Positions 10,538 through 21,202 of a DNA stretch of 64,000 bases are shown here, in pieces. The notes below the pieces were generated by a model. That model was not told the DNA's origin. It made no database searches and saw nothing but the letters and a program-made list of their open reading frames with translations. The translations under genes and the position numbers were made by a program. The DNA is taken from the NCBI GenBank assembly GCA_020310875.1, contig CM035408.1, positions 145,256,407-145,320,406 of the forward strand. The letters run 5' to 3'. The DNA comes from Ceratopteris richardii. Taxonomy: Eukaryota > Streptophyta > Polypodiopsida > Polypodiales > Pteridaceae. The stretch's first letter is position 1; the number at the start of each line of letters is the position of its first letter.

Positions 10538-10854
10538 TGTTGATATATTCTGGTAGTGATGAGTGTAAACACACTTAGGACCATCGGGGAACTTTTTTCC
10601 CTCTTTAGGTGGTTTTTCTCCCCAACTTGTATATATGTCTTTAACCCTAACTGGTTACTTATCTTTATACATTCACTTGGTAATTCATTCAGTTGTTGTG
10701 TTGTGCTCCAAGCTTCTTCTTCTTCTTCTTCTTCTTCTTCTTCTTCTTCTTCTTCTTCTTCTTCTTCTTCTTCTTCTCCTTCTTCTTCTTCTTCTTCTTC
10801 TTCTTCTTCTTCCTTGTGTTGTCTGTGTGCTTGTGTAGACCTCAAACTCCAACA
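10538..10854 (+). repeat. 5' LTR of Copia D (317 bp, expanded)
   Basis: TGTTGATATATTCTGG to CAAACTCCAACA. It is 85-90 bp longer than its relatives because the short (TTC)n run near the LTR end has grown to about 100 bp. Confidence 0.93.
10714..10813 (+). repeat. (TTC)n microsatellite inside an LTR
   Basis: About 33 TTC units with one interruption near 10776. Relatives carry only 3-4 units at this position (for example 49036-49047). The reverse strand shows a spurious poly-Glu frame. Confidence 0.97.
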
Positions 10855-11206
10855 ATTTACATCAGAGAACGTTGCCACTTCATCTAGGACATCATCAACG
10901 TCCTCCATTCATATTCTCATAATCACACAAAAATTGGTGAGCATACTCAAGACAATTAGGAGTTCAAAATAGCTTTGTTATGTGGCATCCAAATTTGGAT
11001 ATGAGCTCATTTTGGCCTTTGAATGCACTATCATAGCACCTATGTAGGCAATTGTGTCCCTTTGTGCCAACATATATACATGTTTAAGTTTGCCAATATG
11101 AGTGCCTCAAAGTCAAGTACACATTTAGTAGAGCTTGATAGGGTAGTTTTGTTCAACTTTTCAAGATACAATCATTTGTCTACATCAAGGTATTCAATCA
11201 ATCACC

Positions 11207-12060
11207 ATGTCAAAAAGCAATGATGTATTCTGTATGTTAGCTATTTAGGATAGGTTGGACGGTACTAATTACCCATTGTGGGCATATATGATGCACCATC
11301 TATTGGTAGAAAAAGGATTGTGGAATATTGTGTAGGGTGTTGAAAAACATCCTTCTACACTTGCAAATACAATTATTGAAGGTGATGTAGATGGCATTGA
11401 AGATGATGATCTTCAAAGTTCTCTTTGTGTTGCAGTTCCTATTGCGTCTATTGTAGAGAACTTTGTTGGGATGGCAAAGATGTTCAGGCACATGCATTGA
11501 TAGCTTTATTTATCAATTGTGCCATTCGTCCTCACATTCGTTCTTGCAAGACAACGAAGGATGTTTGGGGCACACTTACAATCTTATACCAGGCAAGAAA
11601 TGAGGCTCGTGTAACTTACCTCCAAAATAGTTGGAGAGTGTGCACATGAATGAAGGAGATTGCATGGACAATGTTTTGATAAAGATCAAAGATTTAAAGA
11701 AGAAGTTGATTTCTGTTGATGAAGTCTTGCCATATAGTTCACTTGTGCAGACTGTTCTTCATGGTCTTCTAGATTCATATCAGATTTTTGCTTGTACTCT
11801 TTGATTGGTGATGAAAGGAAATCCAAATGCCTTAACATTTGAGGATTTAATCTATGTTTTCTTGCAAGAAGATTAGTCTAGGTAGAAGAGGTCTATTATG
11901 CATGTTACGAATCAAGCTTTCTTAGATAGTCAAAAGGGCAAATGTAAATGAAGCTCCTCTATTGGTAAGCAGAAATCTGTCAATGTTCCATAGTTAAAGC
12001 AGGAAAGAAGAAAATAAAAAAGTGGAAAAAGTTTTGCAAATACTGCAAAGGAAATGATCA
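11207..12060 (+). pseudogene. gag: Copia D gag
   Basis: Starts at Met 11207 (MSKSNDVFCMLAI), followed by a stop and then RLDGTNYPLWAYMMHHLLV. An open stretch at 11425-11649 includes DVQAHALIALFINCAIRPHI and DVWGTLTILYQARNEARVTY. The nucleocapsid knuckle is intact at about 12033-12075: FCKYCKGNDHVIKSC is Cys-X2-Cys-X4-His-X4-Cys. At least four stops or frameshifts lie between these parts. Confidence 0.85.
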
Positions 12061-12800
12061 TGTCATAAAGAGTTGTCCAAAACTAGCTGCAAAAGAGGCA
12101 AAGAAAAAAGAGGTTGGAATGGTTGTTGCAAAGGCCTCTACACATAAAACAAAGTTTGCTAATCTTGTTCAGAATAAAAAATGGGCATTTACTACTGTAT
12201 GCAGCTATGAACCATCTTCTCATGAAAAGTGTATATCTGTGGTAGACTCAGATGTTTGGTACTTTGATAGTGGGGCAACCAAACATATCACCTTGTAGTG
12301 TAGTTTCTTCAGTTCACTTGAGACTGCCCCTATAGGCAATACTATCACATGCACCAACAACTCCTCTTATCCTATAATGGGAGTTGGTACGATCATTCTT
12401 ATTACTGCTTATGGTAGTTCTTTCACATTATAAGGTGCTTTGTATGTGACAAGGATCAAGAAAAATATTTTGTCAGTTTCAACATTAGCCAAGATTGGAT
12501 TGATTGTCAAATCTATTGATGCTAGATGTACAACTCATGATCTCTCAAACGGTGATGTTATTATTGCATCTAGCATACAATTTCATGGGTTGTATAAGCT
12601 CATGGACTATGAAAAATCTGTGAATGATTCAACATGTGTAGTTCAAGATTCTCAAGCTGCCCCATATGCAAAGCTTTGGCATGCATGCTTTGATCATCTG
12701 AATTATGCTAGCTTGCTACACCTGTAGAAATCTAAAATGGTGTCCTCTCTGCCCAAACTTGAGAAACCTTGTTAACATGTATGTGAAGGTTGTATTTTGG
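12061..12800 (+). pseudogene. pol: Copia D protease and pre-integrase
   Basis: SDVWYFDSGATKHITL at about 12247-12295 keeps a canonical retropepsin DSG triad, closed by a TAG at 12297. After TCANNSSYPIMGVG comes the 12440-12727 open stretch with KKNILSVSTLAKIGL and HDLSNGDVIIASSI. The zinc-finger region LWHACFDHLN (12675-12710) retains both His. The Cys pair follows near 12775-12795 with a stop between. Confidence 0.85.
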
Positions 12801-12879
12801 GAAAAATGGACAGTTCTTCTCTCCCTAAAGATGGTTTAACTCAAGCTACTCATAAATGTCACTTGTTCATAGTGATGTA

Positions 12880-13560
12880 TGAGGTCTTATGCAGACCTTC
12901 TTTTAGGAGATACCTTTACTTTGTGACTTTTATTGATGATTTTTCTATGAATGCATGCATGTATGCATTAAAAGCAAAGTCCAAAGTTTTTATGTGCTCC
13001 AAACAGTTTCTGGTTTTGGCTAAAAATTTATCAACATGTAAATTGGTCTCCTTCCATTTTTATTGGGTGGAATATATGTCTTCTGATTTTAATGCATTTT
13101 TGCTTGAGCATGGGATAAAATATCAGTGTACAATGGCATATACACCTCAAAAAAATGGATTTTCTAAAAGAAAGAGCAGTTCTCTCATAGAGAGTGTGAG
13201 GTCTATAGTCAAAAGTTAAGCTTTACCACATAGCTTTTGGCTTGAGGTTGTTATGTCTGCAAAATATGTACTTAACAAGTATCCCATCAAAGCATTGCAA
13301 CCAATCACTACATATGAGTCTTGGCATGGTTGCAATCCATTTTTTGCTCATCTACGTGTCTTTGGTTGCCTAGCATATGCATTATTGCATGAACAACAAC
13401 ATAGGAAATGGGATAATAAAGCAATGAAATATATTTTTGTTGGGTATAGTTTTGAAAGCAAAGGCTATCTGCTATATCATCCACATAATAAACTCATTTT
13501 GGTTAGTTTTGATGTTGTTTTTGTGGAAGATGTAATTCAATCATTACTTTAATCTACCAA
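12880..13560 (+). pseudogene. pol: Copia D integrase core, catalytic Glu changed
   Basis: Integrase core in three frames: the first Asp (VHSDV in a shifted frame, 12865-12880), YLYFVTFIDDFS, a damaged second Asp region (HFYWVEYMSSDF), then YTPQKNGFSKRKSSSLIE at 13140-13195, where Lys again replaces the catalytic Glu as in B. The second half (13253-13552) is a clean open stretch ending VSFDVVFVEDV. The shared Glu-to-Lys change ties B and D to one ancestor. Confidence 0.87.
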
Positions 13561-14538
13561 GGAGACATCAATTAGTTCCTGAGGTGTGTAAAACACTTTG
13601 CTTCATCTTTTTATAAGTGGACTGTCAAGTGCTAGTTCAAATGAGGCAATTTCTCAATCTTTATAGGTTCCACATGATGATGCACATCATTCCAATTCTG
13701 ATGCAACTTTACATTATGCACTTGTTGATGAGGAGACTAATATAGAGGAGGCAAAAATTATGCCTAAATGGTTGGTCCAGACTTTGAGAGATAACAAATT
13801 AGATGCATCTTTGTCATATCATACTCGTTCAGGCTCTCATAGTGTTTCCTTGGCATCACATTGCTCTGCAATGGTTTCCTCGAGTCTTTGTGATGAGAAT
13901 GAGGCTATTTTTTTTATGAAGTACAAAATGGAGAAAATTGGATGGTTGTTATGCAATTAGAATATGATATTATTATGAAAAATGAAACCTGGTCTTTATG
14001 TGATTTTCCTCTAGGCAAAAAGGTCATTTACACTAAATGGGCATACAAGCTGAAGCATAAGCATGATGGAACACTTGACATGTATAAGTCTAGGCTTGTT
14101 GCAAAAGGTTATGCTCAAGGGTGAGACATTGATTTTGGTGAAAGCTTTGCACCCACATGCCAAATGATCATAGTTCAGAGCATTTATGCACTTGGACCTC
14201 ATCATGGTTGGAATGTACATCAGTTGGACATTAAAACTACATTTTTGAATGGTGGCTTACATGAAGAAATGTATATATTTTAGCCTCATGGTTTTGTGCA
14301 AAAAAGGCATGAAAACAATGTGTGAAGGTTGAAAAAGGCATTATATGGTGTGAAGCATGCACCACATGCTTGGTATGAAAAGATACACGCCTACTTCATT
14401 ACACATGGTTTTGAGAATAGTCCAACTGAGAGAACCTTATATGTTAAGCATGTAGATGATGTACTTATTATCATTGTTGTGTATATTGATGACATGTTGC
14501 TCACTTGTCCTAATGAGAAACATATTGCCAACTTTAAG
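13561..14538 (+). pseudogene. pol: Copia D linker and reverse transcriptase
   Basis: After a decayed linker (MPKWLVQTLRDNKLDASLSY at 13760, shared with L, N and O) the RT begins near 13940. Visible parts are NETWSLCDFPLGKK, YKSRLVAKGYAQG, QLDIKTTFLNGGLHEEMY, KKALYGVKHAPHAWYEK and VVYIDDMLLTCPNEKHIA, where the YVDD box reads YIDD. It ends at NFK (14538), where an inverted LTR fragment is joined. Confidence 0.87.
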
Positions 14539-14579
14539 GTGTCAGAGTTAGACGTCTGTGGAAGCACGCGAATAGCACA
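14539..14579 (-). repeat. 41-bp inverted LTR stub
   Basis: TGTCAGAGTTAGACGTCTGT and the following bases to CACAA match the minus-strand form of the short Copia LTR end (compare the reverse of 58840-58878). Only the terminal 41 bp remain; the next base belongs to unrelated sequence. It marks a truncated LTR inserted in element D and then lost. Confidence 0.8.
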
Positions 14580-15130
14580 ACATGCCTTTATCATCTTTAG
14601 TATTCTTATTTGTACAATGATCATAAAGTCTTGTACTTCTTGCATATCTGATGTGAAGGTATCTATTACATTGAGCATATATGATTTTATAGGCCATCCA
14701 CCTCGCAGAGGACGTGCTAACTTGGAAAAATTTAGCTAGGTCCTTTGAATTTGGATGCTTCTTCTTTGTTCCCAAAAAGTTGGCCAATTCCATCTCCAAG
14801 CACATGGACACCATGCTAGATTTAATCAGAGGCTTATGGGAGCCTCTGTCCATACGTGCCGGCATTCCTGGTGTTTTGTTAGACATTCCCTCCTCCATCG
14901 AGGGTTCACTTTGTGGAAGAGTTCTTTTGATAAAAGAAATTGATCGTCCGAGTATTCCAAAAAATAATCTAGCTCTTTTCCCAACATGTCAATTTGATAC
15001 TCCTTCATGGATTCGCATAAGTAAGGTAAAGGCACATCCAGTATATAAAAATTGGATAGTGTCCTTATGGGTTTCTTAATTTTTTGAAGCAAAAACCTGA
15101 TGAGTTTGGATTCATATCTATCATACAATT
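14580..15130 (-). pseudogene. Unclassified minus-strand ORF remnant (P, C-terminal)
   Basis: Two overlapping minus-strand open stretches (14826-15128, 100 codons; 14548-14898 in another frame). The first reads as a plausible globular protein (LIRFLLQKIKKP, FYILDVPLPYLCESM, PRWRRECLTK). I do not recognise the family. It follows, in the minus direction, the coiled-coil remnant at 15131-16678, the same order as in the extra ORF of element F, but residue similarity is not convincing. It probably belongs to a Gypsy-like element whose primer site is at 19895. Confidence 0.4.
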
Positions 15131-16678
15131 CATTTAGATATCGAATTCTAGTATTTCAATCTACAAGTAATGTACAAGATGATTGAATCTCCTCCTCATC
15201 TTGATCATCAAATGTTACATTCATTCCCATCTCTTTACCAAATCCAATTTTAGTTTCTTTGATTGGGCTTAAATTATGATCTTCCACTTCTTCTTCTTCT
15301 TCTTGATCTTGATTTCTGATCATTCTTTCCATTTCTTTTATCCTCTGTTCCCACTCCCCATTTGCTAGAAGTCACTCTATATATTTGTAGTGTATCTTTG
15401 TGTTTCTTCCTAAATTTGTGTTTTGAATTTCTCAAACTCTTCCAATGTTTTCTTTGCTAGCTTCATTACTTCCTTTGCTTGACTTTCTGTTCTCTCCTTC
15501 TAATGTAGTTGTTCTTTAAGTATCTGATTTCATTCTTCAATTCCTATAACTCTTTTTATAATTCTTTGATTCTTGTTGTATTGTCACTGCTCTGAGCAGC
15601 TATACTACTATCAAGATCTAACATGGACAATAGTTCTTCATTATGCTCCTTGACTTTCTTGAATGATGAATACGAAATATTTTCTTTTATTTGATTCTAT
15701 GTCTTTGTCTTTGTTCTTGAAATCTTGCTCCTTATTTTGCTACTCTTCCTGTAGTGCTTTATTTTTTTATTCCTTCTATTGGAGCAGTGCTTGACAGTTC
15801 TTTACCTCCTCTTCCATAACTGCACATTTCTTCTTGGATTCTTTTTATTTCTTTGTTTTTTTGTTGTAACTACTTATCAAATTCTGACCTCAGAGTCTGA
15901 TTTTCTTCATTCATATCATTGATTTCTTTGCTTGAACTACGACTTCTTGGGTCATTTTGATAATTTCATCTTGGAGATAAGCATTATCTTCTAAGAAAGA
16001 CTGATTTTGGTCTTGCAATTTTGTTGCTTGTTCTTTTTCCTAGAGGTGAAGTTGACTCTATACTCTTATGTCATCTTCCATTGTAAGGCCAGATAATATT
16101 TCCATCCTTGAACCTTGAGAAAAACTTTCCATTTGATTTTTCAACCATATCTTTATATCCCTTAATTTTTCTTCTGACTTATCTTCATCTGATAAGAAAA
16201 GTTTTCTTTCTTTGCCTACATCCTCTTGGATTTTTGACCTTTTTTTCCTCCTTATTTTCTAAAGTTCTTATTACAACTTTAGCCTCTTCTTCTTGAGCAA
16301 GTTCTTGTATTGTGAATTCAGGGCTTTCAAGTAGGGATGCCCTAAATACTTGATGCTCTTCTGCTTCATCCTCCTGAGTGTCAACCTCTTTCATTTCCAT
16401 AACTTCATTATTGTTCATATTAGTGGTGAAAACCATTGTTTCCTCTTGTCTGTCATCTTGCTCTATTTTCTTCTACAAGCTCGTTGAAGTTTTCTTTGCC
16501 TTTATTTGCTTCCTCAGTGGTTCTTGGTGTATTTCATCCAAGCCTAATGCTTGATCACTCATTAATGTAAAACATTGCTTATGTACACTCTCAATGAGAG
16601 AGCCATAGAAACAAACTCTTGTAATACTTGAAAAGTAACTACATGAAAAAGTTGAATTCATTGAGGAATTCGTGGCTT
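15131..16678 (-). pseudogene. Coiled-coil rich ORF remnant (P)
   Basis: The minus strand is rich in Glu, Lys, Gln and Asn codons in broken frames (open at 16185-16436 and 16473-16688; elsewhere stopped). Stretches such as QELAQEEEAKVVIRTLENKE and acidic (EEEEEVE) runs suggest a coiled coil. The T-rich plus strand makes spurious open frames. I infer a decayed structural or accessory retrotransposon protein. It is cut at about 16678 by the LTR of Copia G. Confidence 0.4.
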
Positions 16679-17575
16679 TGTTAGGCACAAATTTCGAGCT
16701 AAGTTAGGAGTGATTGAGTACCTAGATGATTCCCCAACTTTAGGTACATTCCCTCCAAGATTTGAATTCAAAAATCTCTATAAAAACACCTATGTGTAGC
16801 CGTAGATTAGAGCAAAGTTAATAGCTACTTCTTGAGGAGATTCTCGTCAACAACCAAGCCATAAGTGAAGCACACATTGTGCTCCTCCTTCCCAAGCTTC
16901 ATGTTCACTCATATCATGTACAGTACGTGAAATACATATTGATTTTCAGGCTACATCTTGGAGTTCTCCTCATCTACTGCTACAGGTTCAAATTCATGTT
17001 TTTTTAGTCAACTTCAATGATTGATTTCTCTGTCTATATGTAATCTTTTGGTGAGATTTAAATTGGTATAGTAATCTGATAAGTCTATTTGCATCATACC
17101 AATTTTTATCAACATTGGTTGATTATTCTCTGAGCTACATTCAGTTGAAGTCAACTATGTATTCTAGGAGGTAGTTCCTAAAATGTCGAGATGACACTTG
17201 TATTTTGCTAGATTTATTCCTCTCGGTATGGTTCATCAAAATTCATCAAATTTGTTTCTTTAGACTCATTATCTATGTAATTAATAGTGTGAAAAAAAAA
17301 TCTCTGCTCAATTTTTAGAAGGTTGTGAGCTGTGAGTTAATTTCTAGAGTGTAACTCATCCAAAAATAGCAAGTTTTGCTTCATCTGTTTTGTGTCAAGT
17401 AGTCTATTTTGATGGATCAATTTGAGATTGATACTCCAAAGTAGGATGATTTATATGCATCCTTAGCAAGCACAAGGTGTCTACTTATCATCTCTAAAGC
17501 TATCTTGGCAGGTGTAGAGCATGTTTTTGCAACACCATGCACATCTTTGGAGTTTATCAACCATCTCTTCTCATA
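16679..17575 (+). repeat. 5' LTR of Copia G (about 0.9 kb, start uncertain)
   Basis: The last 100 bp are homologous to the H LTR end (shared TCTACTTATCA, TCTAAAG, CTTTGGAG...CATC). A TATA-like CTATAAAAAC lies at 16778. The 5' border is uncertain. Confidence 0.5.
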
Positions 17576-17602
17576 GTGGTATCGGAGCAAAGTTAAATCA
17601 AT

Positions 17603-18684
17603 ATGGAAGATGGATTTCCTTCCACCATTGAAAAATTGGATAGAAACAACTACTCAGCCCGGTCTCTAAGGATGGAGGCCTACCTTCAAGGGAGAAATCT
17701 ATTTGGATACATATCTAAAGATGAAGCCATGCCAACAATGAGATAGCAAAGGACAACCATCACATGAAGAGAAAGAAAGGCTTACAACTTGGTGCTCAAA
17801 GGATGCACTAGCTAGGTCCTACATCTTAAACTCAGTCTCATATTTTCTCTTACCTCATGTGAAAGGATGCACTACCTCAAGAGAGACTTGGAAAGCACTT
17901 GCTTCTTTCTTCTCTTCAAGTACTAGAGCAAGGAAAAACTAGCTATGGATGGAGTTTACTACCTTGAAGAAAAGTCCCAAGCAAAGTGTGATTGATTATG
18001 TCACCAAAATGAAGGAGATCTTTGATCATTTAGGAAGCATTGGAGAGGTAATTGAGGAAGAGCAAATCATAAGGCAAGTCGTCAATGGAATCAAGGCTGA
18101 TGTCAAGTAGGAATCCTTCACAACTGCCATGGACCTATACATGGATATGCAAGTGCCTGACCTCAACACTCTTATGGGCCAACTCTTCACACATGAAACA
18201 AATATAAGCAAGAATGGTGAATCCTCAAGAGGTAATCTATCTTCTACCTTACACTCTGATAAATCTAAAGCTAAGGATAAGTCAAAGTCTAAGAAGAATG
18301 AAGATGAAGGTAGCTCTTTCCAAGCCAACTTCACAGGTAGAGAAAAGGCTAGAAATAGAGGCAAAGGAGGAAAGCAAGACACGGAGAGACCCCAAGCATC
18401 TCAATTATAGGAACTCAAGGAATTCTAGAGGAAGAGGATTCAATAAAGGTGGCTATGGATCAAATAGAGGTAGATACAATGAAGGATACAATACCAACTA
18501 CTACTACAACAACAATAATCATCAAAATGGATTCAAAGGCAGAAAGGATTACAACAACTACAGTGAAGATCAAAGTCAAGAAGACTCACTACTCCTCATG
18601 AACCTATCATTGAAGCAGGGTAAGGATGATGATCATATTTTCTATATTGACTCAGTGTGCTCAAATCATGTATCAGGAAATGTG
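17603..18684 (+). pseudogene. gag: Copia G gag and protease start; zinc knuckle lost
   Basis: The start Met at 17603 gives MEDGFPSTIEKLDRNNYSAR, aligned with the H leader copy. The gag body includes TWCSKDALARSYILNSVSYF and MDLYMDMQVPDLNTLMGQLF (18129). The Gly/Arg/Asn/Tyr-rich tail follows. Where H has a Cys-X2-Cys-X4-His-X4-Cys knuckle (CNICGLSNHTTDEC), G passes directly from KQDTERPQAS to NYRNSRNSRGRG, so the knuckle is deleted. The protease site reads FYIDSVCSNHV, D-S-V in place of D-S-G. Stops occur at about 17741, 17940 and 18110. Confidence 0.82.
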
Positions 18685-19894
18685 GTTTGGTTCGCGTACC
18701 ACCTTCCAACCTCTTAATCTCATGGAAAAGTCAATGTAAACTATTGTTTAGACTTTGGATATGTTACTCCCAAACTTTTTCCAACTATCTTTTCACTTCG
18801 CAAGTGTTCTCTCAAAGTTTGGCCAAAAAATCATGATTTTCTCCAACATTTGATAGTTTTCAAAAAGTCACAATTTTTTGGAATTTCCACCAATCCAAGT
18901 CCAAAAATCTCTTCAATGTGTTCCCTTTGATTTTTATTTAATTTTATAATGTTTGAATTTTTTAAGGTGTATTTTCTCAAAAGAAATCATTTTTTTCACA
19001 ATTTTTTCTAAGTATTTTAAAAAAAATTAAAAAGTCGTGATTTTCTACTTTTTATGGTGTTTTAAGTGAAATTTTCTAAGTTCAAAAAACTTTTGATCCA
19101 AGGACTCAAAAATTCAAGATTCTTTGGAATTGCAAAAAAAAAATTCTCTCTCAAAAGAGTCACGATTTTCTAGGTGTAAAATAAGAAAAGACACAGAAAG
19201 TCATGATTTTTTTATGCTTTTTACCTTGCTTTCTTCCTCCAAATTTTGTCAATTTAGATGATTTTTTTTTTTTTGCTCTCTTTGGCTAGAACTTCAACAT
19301 GTGATTCTATTCACTCAATTCTTGTCTTCAAAAAATTTTCAAGCTCAATTTTCCTATCTCTCTTGGATAGAAAACCACGATTTTCTGAGAAGTTTGACAA
19401 GGTCTAGAAAATTGAGATTTTATGAGAAAACTCAGAAAATGTTGACTTCTAACCCTTTCTTCCCATAGTCATTCTATCCCCTTTTTTTAATATCTTTCAA
19501 TGTTTTTTTTTGGTATTTTTCTTGGATGTTAAAGAGAAAAACTCAAAATAGAAACAAACAAAAAATTCCAAGATGATATTTGACACCTTCAAATTCCAAC
19601 CTCTAAACTAACTTCCTCCAAAACTTCCCACTTCAAATCCTTCTAAAAGAGGTGTAATAAAAAACTTCAAAACTTCAAGAATCAAGCAAAGGATTATCAT
19701 TTTGAGCATGCAAGATACCCACATGACAATCCCTTTACCTCATTCATTGAATTTTCACAAATGACTCAAAGTCTTGTCCTCCTTATCCTTAAATGAAAAG
19801 AGAATATCTGGCATGTCCACAGTACGGATGATCTAATTGTAACATGAAAAGTGAAGTTTACTTGTGATTTTGGCACCACCAATCTAGGTTATTC
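18685..19894. other. T-rich non-coding stretch with a recurring motif
   Basis: About 1.2 kb of T-rich sequence with no coding potential. A degenerate motif TCRYGATTTTCT recurs near 18828, 19033, 19160, 19203 (variant) and 19374. It probably is the leader of the minus-strand Gypsy element P whose primer site follows at 19895, but no border on the G side is defined. Confidence 0.45.
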
Positions 19895-19914
19895 ATCCCC
19901 GACAATGGTGCCAA
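19895..19914 (-). other. tRNA-Asp type primer-binding site (P)
   Basis: Minus strand TTGGCACCATTGTCGGGGAT resembles the TGGCGCCGTTGCCGGGGAT site used by many plant Gypsy elements, with three or four changes. It implies a minus-strand Gypsy leader at lower coordinates and a 5' LTR end just above 19915 (GGAAACA at 19919 reversed, with a short spacer). Confidence 0.65.
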
Positions 19915-20204
19915 AAAAGATGTTTCCTTTCACTTCTAGCACATCTGTCTCATTCTAACATTAGTGACTTGATGACACATCAAAAGGAGAAGGAAATTTC
20001 TTTAAAATTGTCAATCCAAGAACAAGCTTACCTGATTGTGCCTAAAGACTTATGCTTCACAAAGGACAAATCAATCATTCAAAAAATATAGAAGTTAAAC
20101 TAGCCATGAGATCCATTAAGAGTTTGATGAAAAGAATAAGGTTGGTGAAAACATGACTCTCTGCACAAGTATGGCTGAAAACTTCAAATGCACATAATTC
20201 CATG
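19915..20204. other. Probable LTR remnant of P; no gene
   Basis: No coding similarity is visible. By position it should be the truncated 5' LTR of the minus-strand element P, abutting Copia L at about 20205. The LTR start cannot be defined. Confidence 0.35.
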
Positions 20205-20439
20205 AATATTTCAAATGTATTTTTGTTGGGTACAATTGTGAAAGCAAAATCTATCATCTATATCATCCATAAGCTATACAAAATTTGGTTAGCCATGATG
20301 TTGTTTTTGCGAAAGATGCAATTTAGCCATTACTTTCATGTACCAAGGAGACTTTAGTTAGCTCTAAAGATGTGTCATATGTATGACACTTTGCTTCCTC
20401 TTTTCACAGGTGGACGGTTTAGTGCTAGTCCAAATGAGG
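20205..20439 (+). mobile_element. pol: Copia L, left half (integrase end)
   Basis: Matches D at 13430-13650: YIFVGYNCESK, then VSHDVVFAKDAI, the LLSCTKETLVSS tail and the GGRFSASPNE-like linker. It stops at AATGAGG (20439). The next base of the same element is at 47528/47533, beyond a 27-kb insertion. In-frame stops are present. Confidence 0.85.
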
Positions 20440-20757
20440 TGTTGGCAGCAGTCAGGGCATCTCAAGACAAGGAGGCCAGCATAAGGAATTAGAACAAAGA
20501 TAAGGTCCAAGCAGGCAAAGAAGTCAAAGAAGATCCCACAAGTAGGCCATTCAAATTTTCCGACTTAATCCCTTTTTAACAGTGATTTTCATCACCACAT
20601 GAACATTGTAAATATCATTTTTGGTAGATTCAACTCCATTTTGTTCAAACCGAGGAGTCCTCAAGATTGAGAAGTATTAGAGTAATTATGTACCAATTTT
20701 CATAATTTTTAGAGCTTATTTGAGCCTCCAAAATAGCCCAGGAACCTAATTTTTAAC
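20440..20757 (+). repeat. 5' LTR remnant of F (318 bp)
   Basis: TGTTGGCAGCAG onward, about 90 percent identical by eye to the first 318 bp of the arm at 46279 and to the reversed arm ending at 47527. It is cut by the 3' LTR of Copia M. Confidence 0.9.
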
Positions 20758-21054
20758 TGAAGTAGTTCGATGACGATGCACCGCACTGCACTCTTCTTCT
20801 TGAGAGCTCCACAACGATATGCTCGGAGTAGAAAACCGAGCTCCTGACGCCGCACGCACTACTCCGCGCAGAGGCTACAGAATACACAGAAAACACAGTA
20901 CACAGGGAGCACGAAGACAGACTTCTTAGGTCTTACAAATGCGGTCGAACTTACCGTCTGTGACTGACCAGGCCACTATATGTTTTATTAAAGAACATAT
21001 ACAAAGAAGTGTCCGGTGGCCATTTGGCCTTTCACATGGACACTAACGGTAACA
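20758..21054 (-). repeat. 3' LTR of Copia M (297 bp)
   Basis: Minus strand TGTTACCGTTAGTG to CGAACTACTTCA. The polypurine tract (AGTGGGAGAT, minus strand) is at 21055-21064. The LTR is richer in GC and CpG than its surroundings (20780-20900). Confidence 0.88.
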
Positions 21055-21202
21055 ATCTCCCACTAAAGGCCAATATGGCCAGAGTAACTATGGGAGAAAA
21101 AAGAAAGAATGATAAAGAATACCTGAGTGTAAGTATACAAACTATACCTCCCACCTGATGGGCATGTTACACAATATACAAGTGACTGCGTAAGATCAAG
21201 AA

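Larger units (their letters stand above)
10538..14538 (+). mobile_element. Copia element D, 3' end missing
   Basis: Plus-strand member of the short-LTR family. It has a 5' LTR, a degraded primer site (10856-10872), leader, gag from 11207, protease, integrase and RT up to the region after YVDD. At 14538 it stops at a 41-bp inverted LTR stub, and no RNase H or 3' LTR follows. Stops occur throughout. The insertion lies in the LTR of element C. Confidence 0.88.
16679..18684 (+). mobile_element. Copia element G, 5' part only
   Basis: Plus-strand Copia of the same family as H (62537 reversed). It has an LTR ending at 17575, a primer site at 17577-17588 (TGGTATCGGAGC, one mismatch), gag from 17603, and the protease site, breaking off after SNHVSGNV at about 18684. 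The LTR start at 16679 (TGTTAGGCAC) is a guess from the TG terminus; the LTR end matches the H LTR well. Confidence 0.75.

Noticed and set aside
10516-10972. Poly-Glu, poly-Ser, poly-Leu and poly-Phe frames
   Set aside because: They are six-frame readings of the TTC microsatellite in the D LTR.
14714-15079. 121-codon plus-strand frame
   Set aside because: It overlaps a minus-strand frame that looks more protein-like and continues a minus-strand coding trend. No family matches, so it is treated as a shadow.
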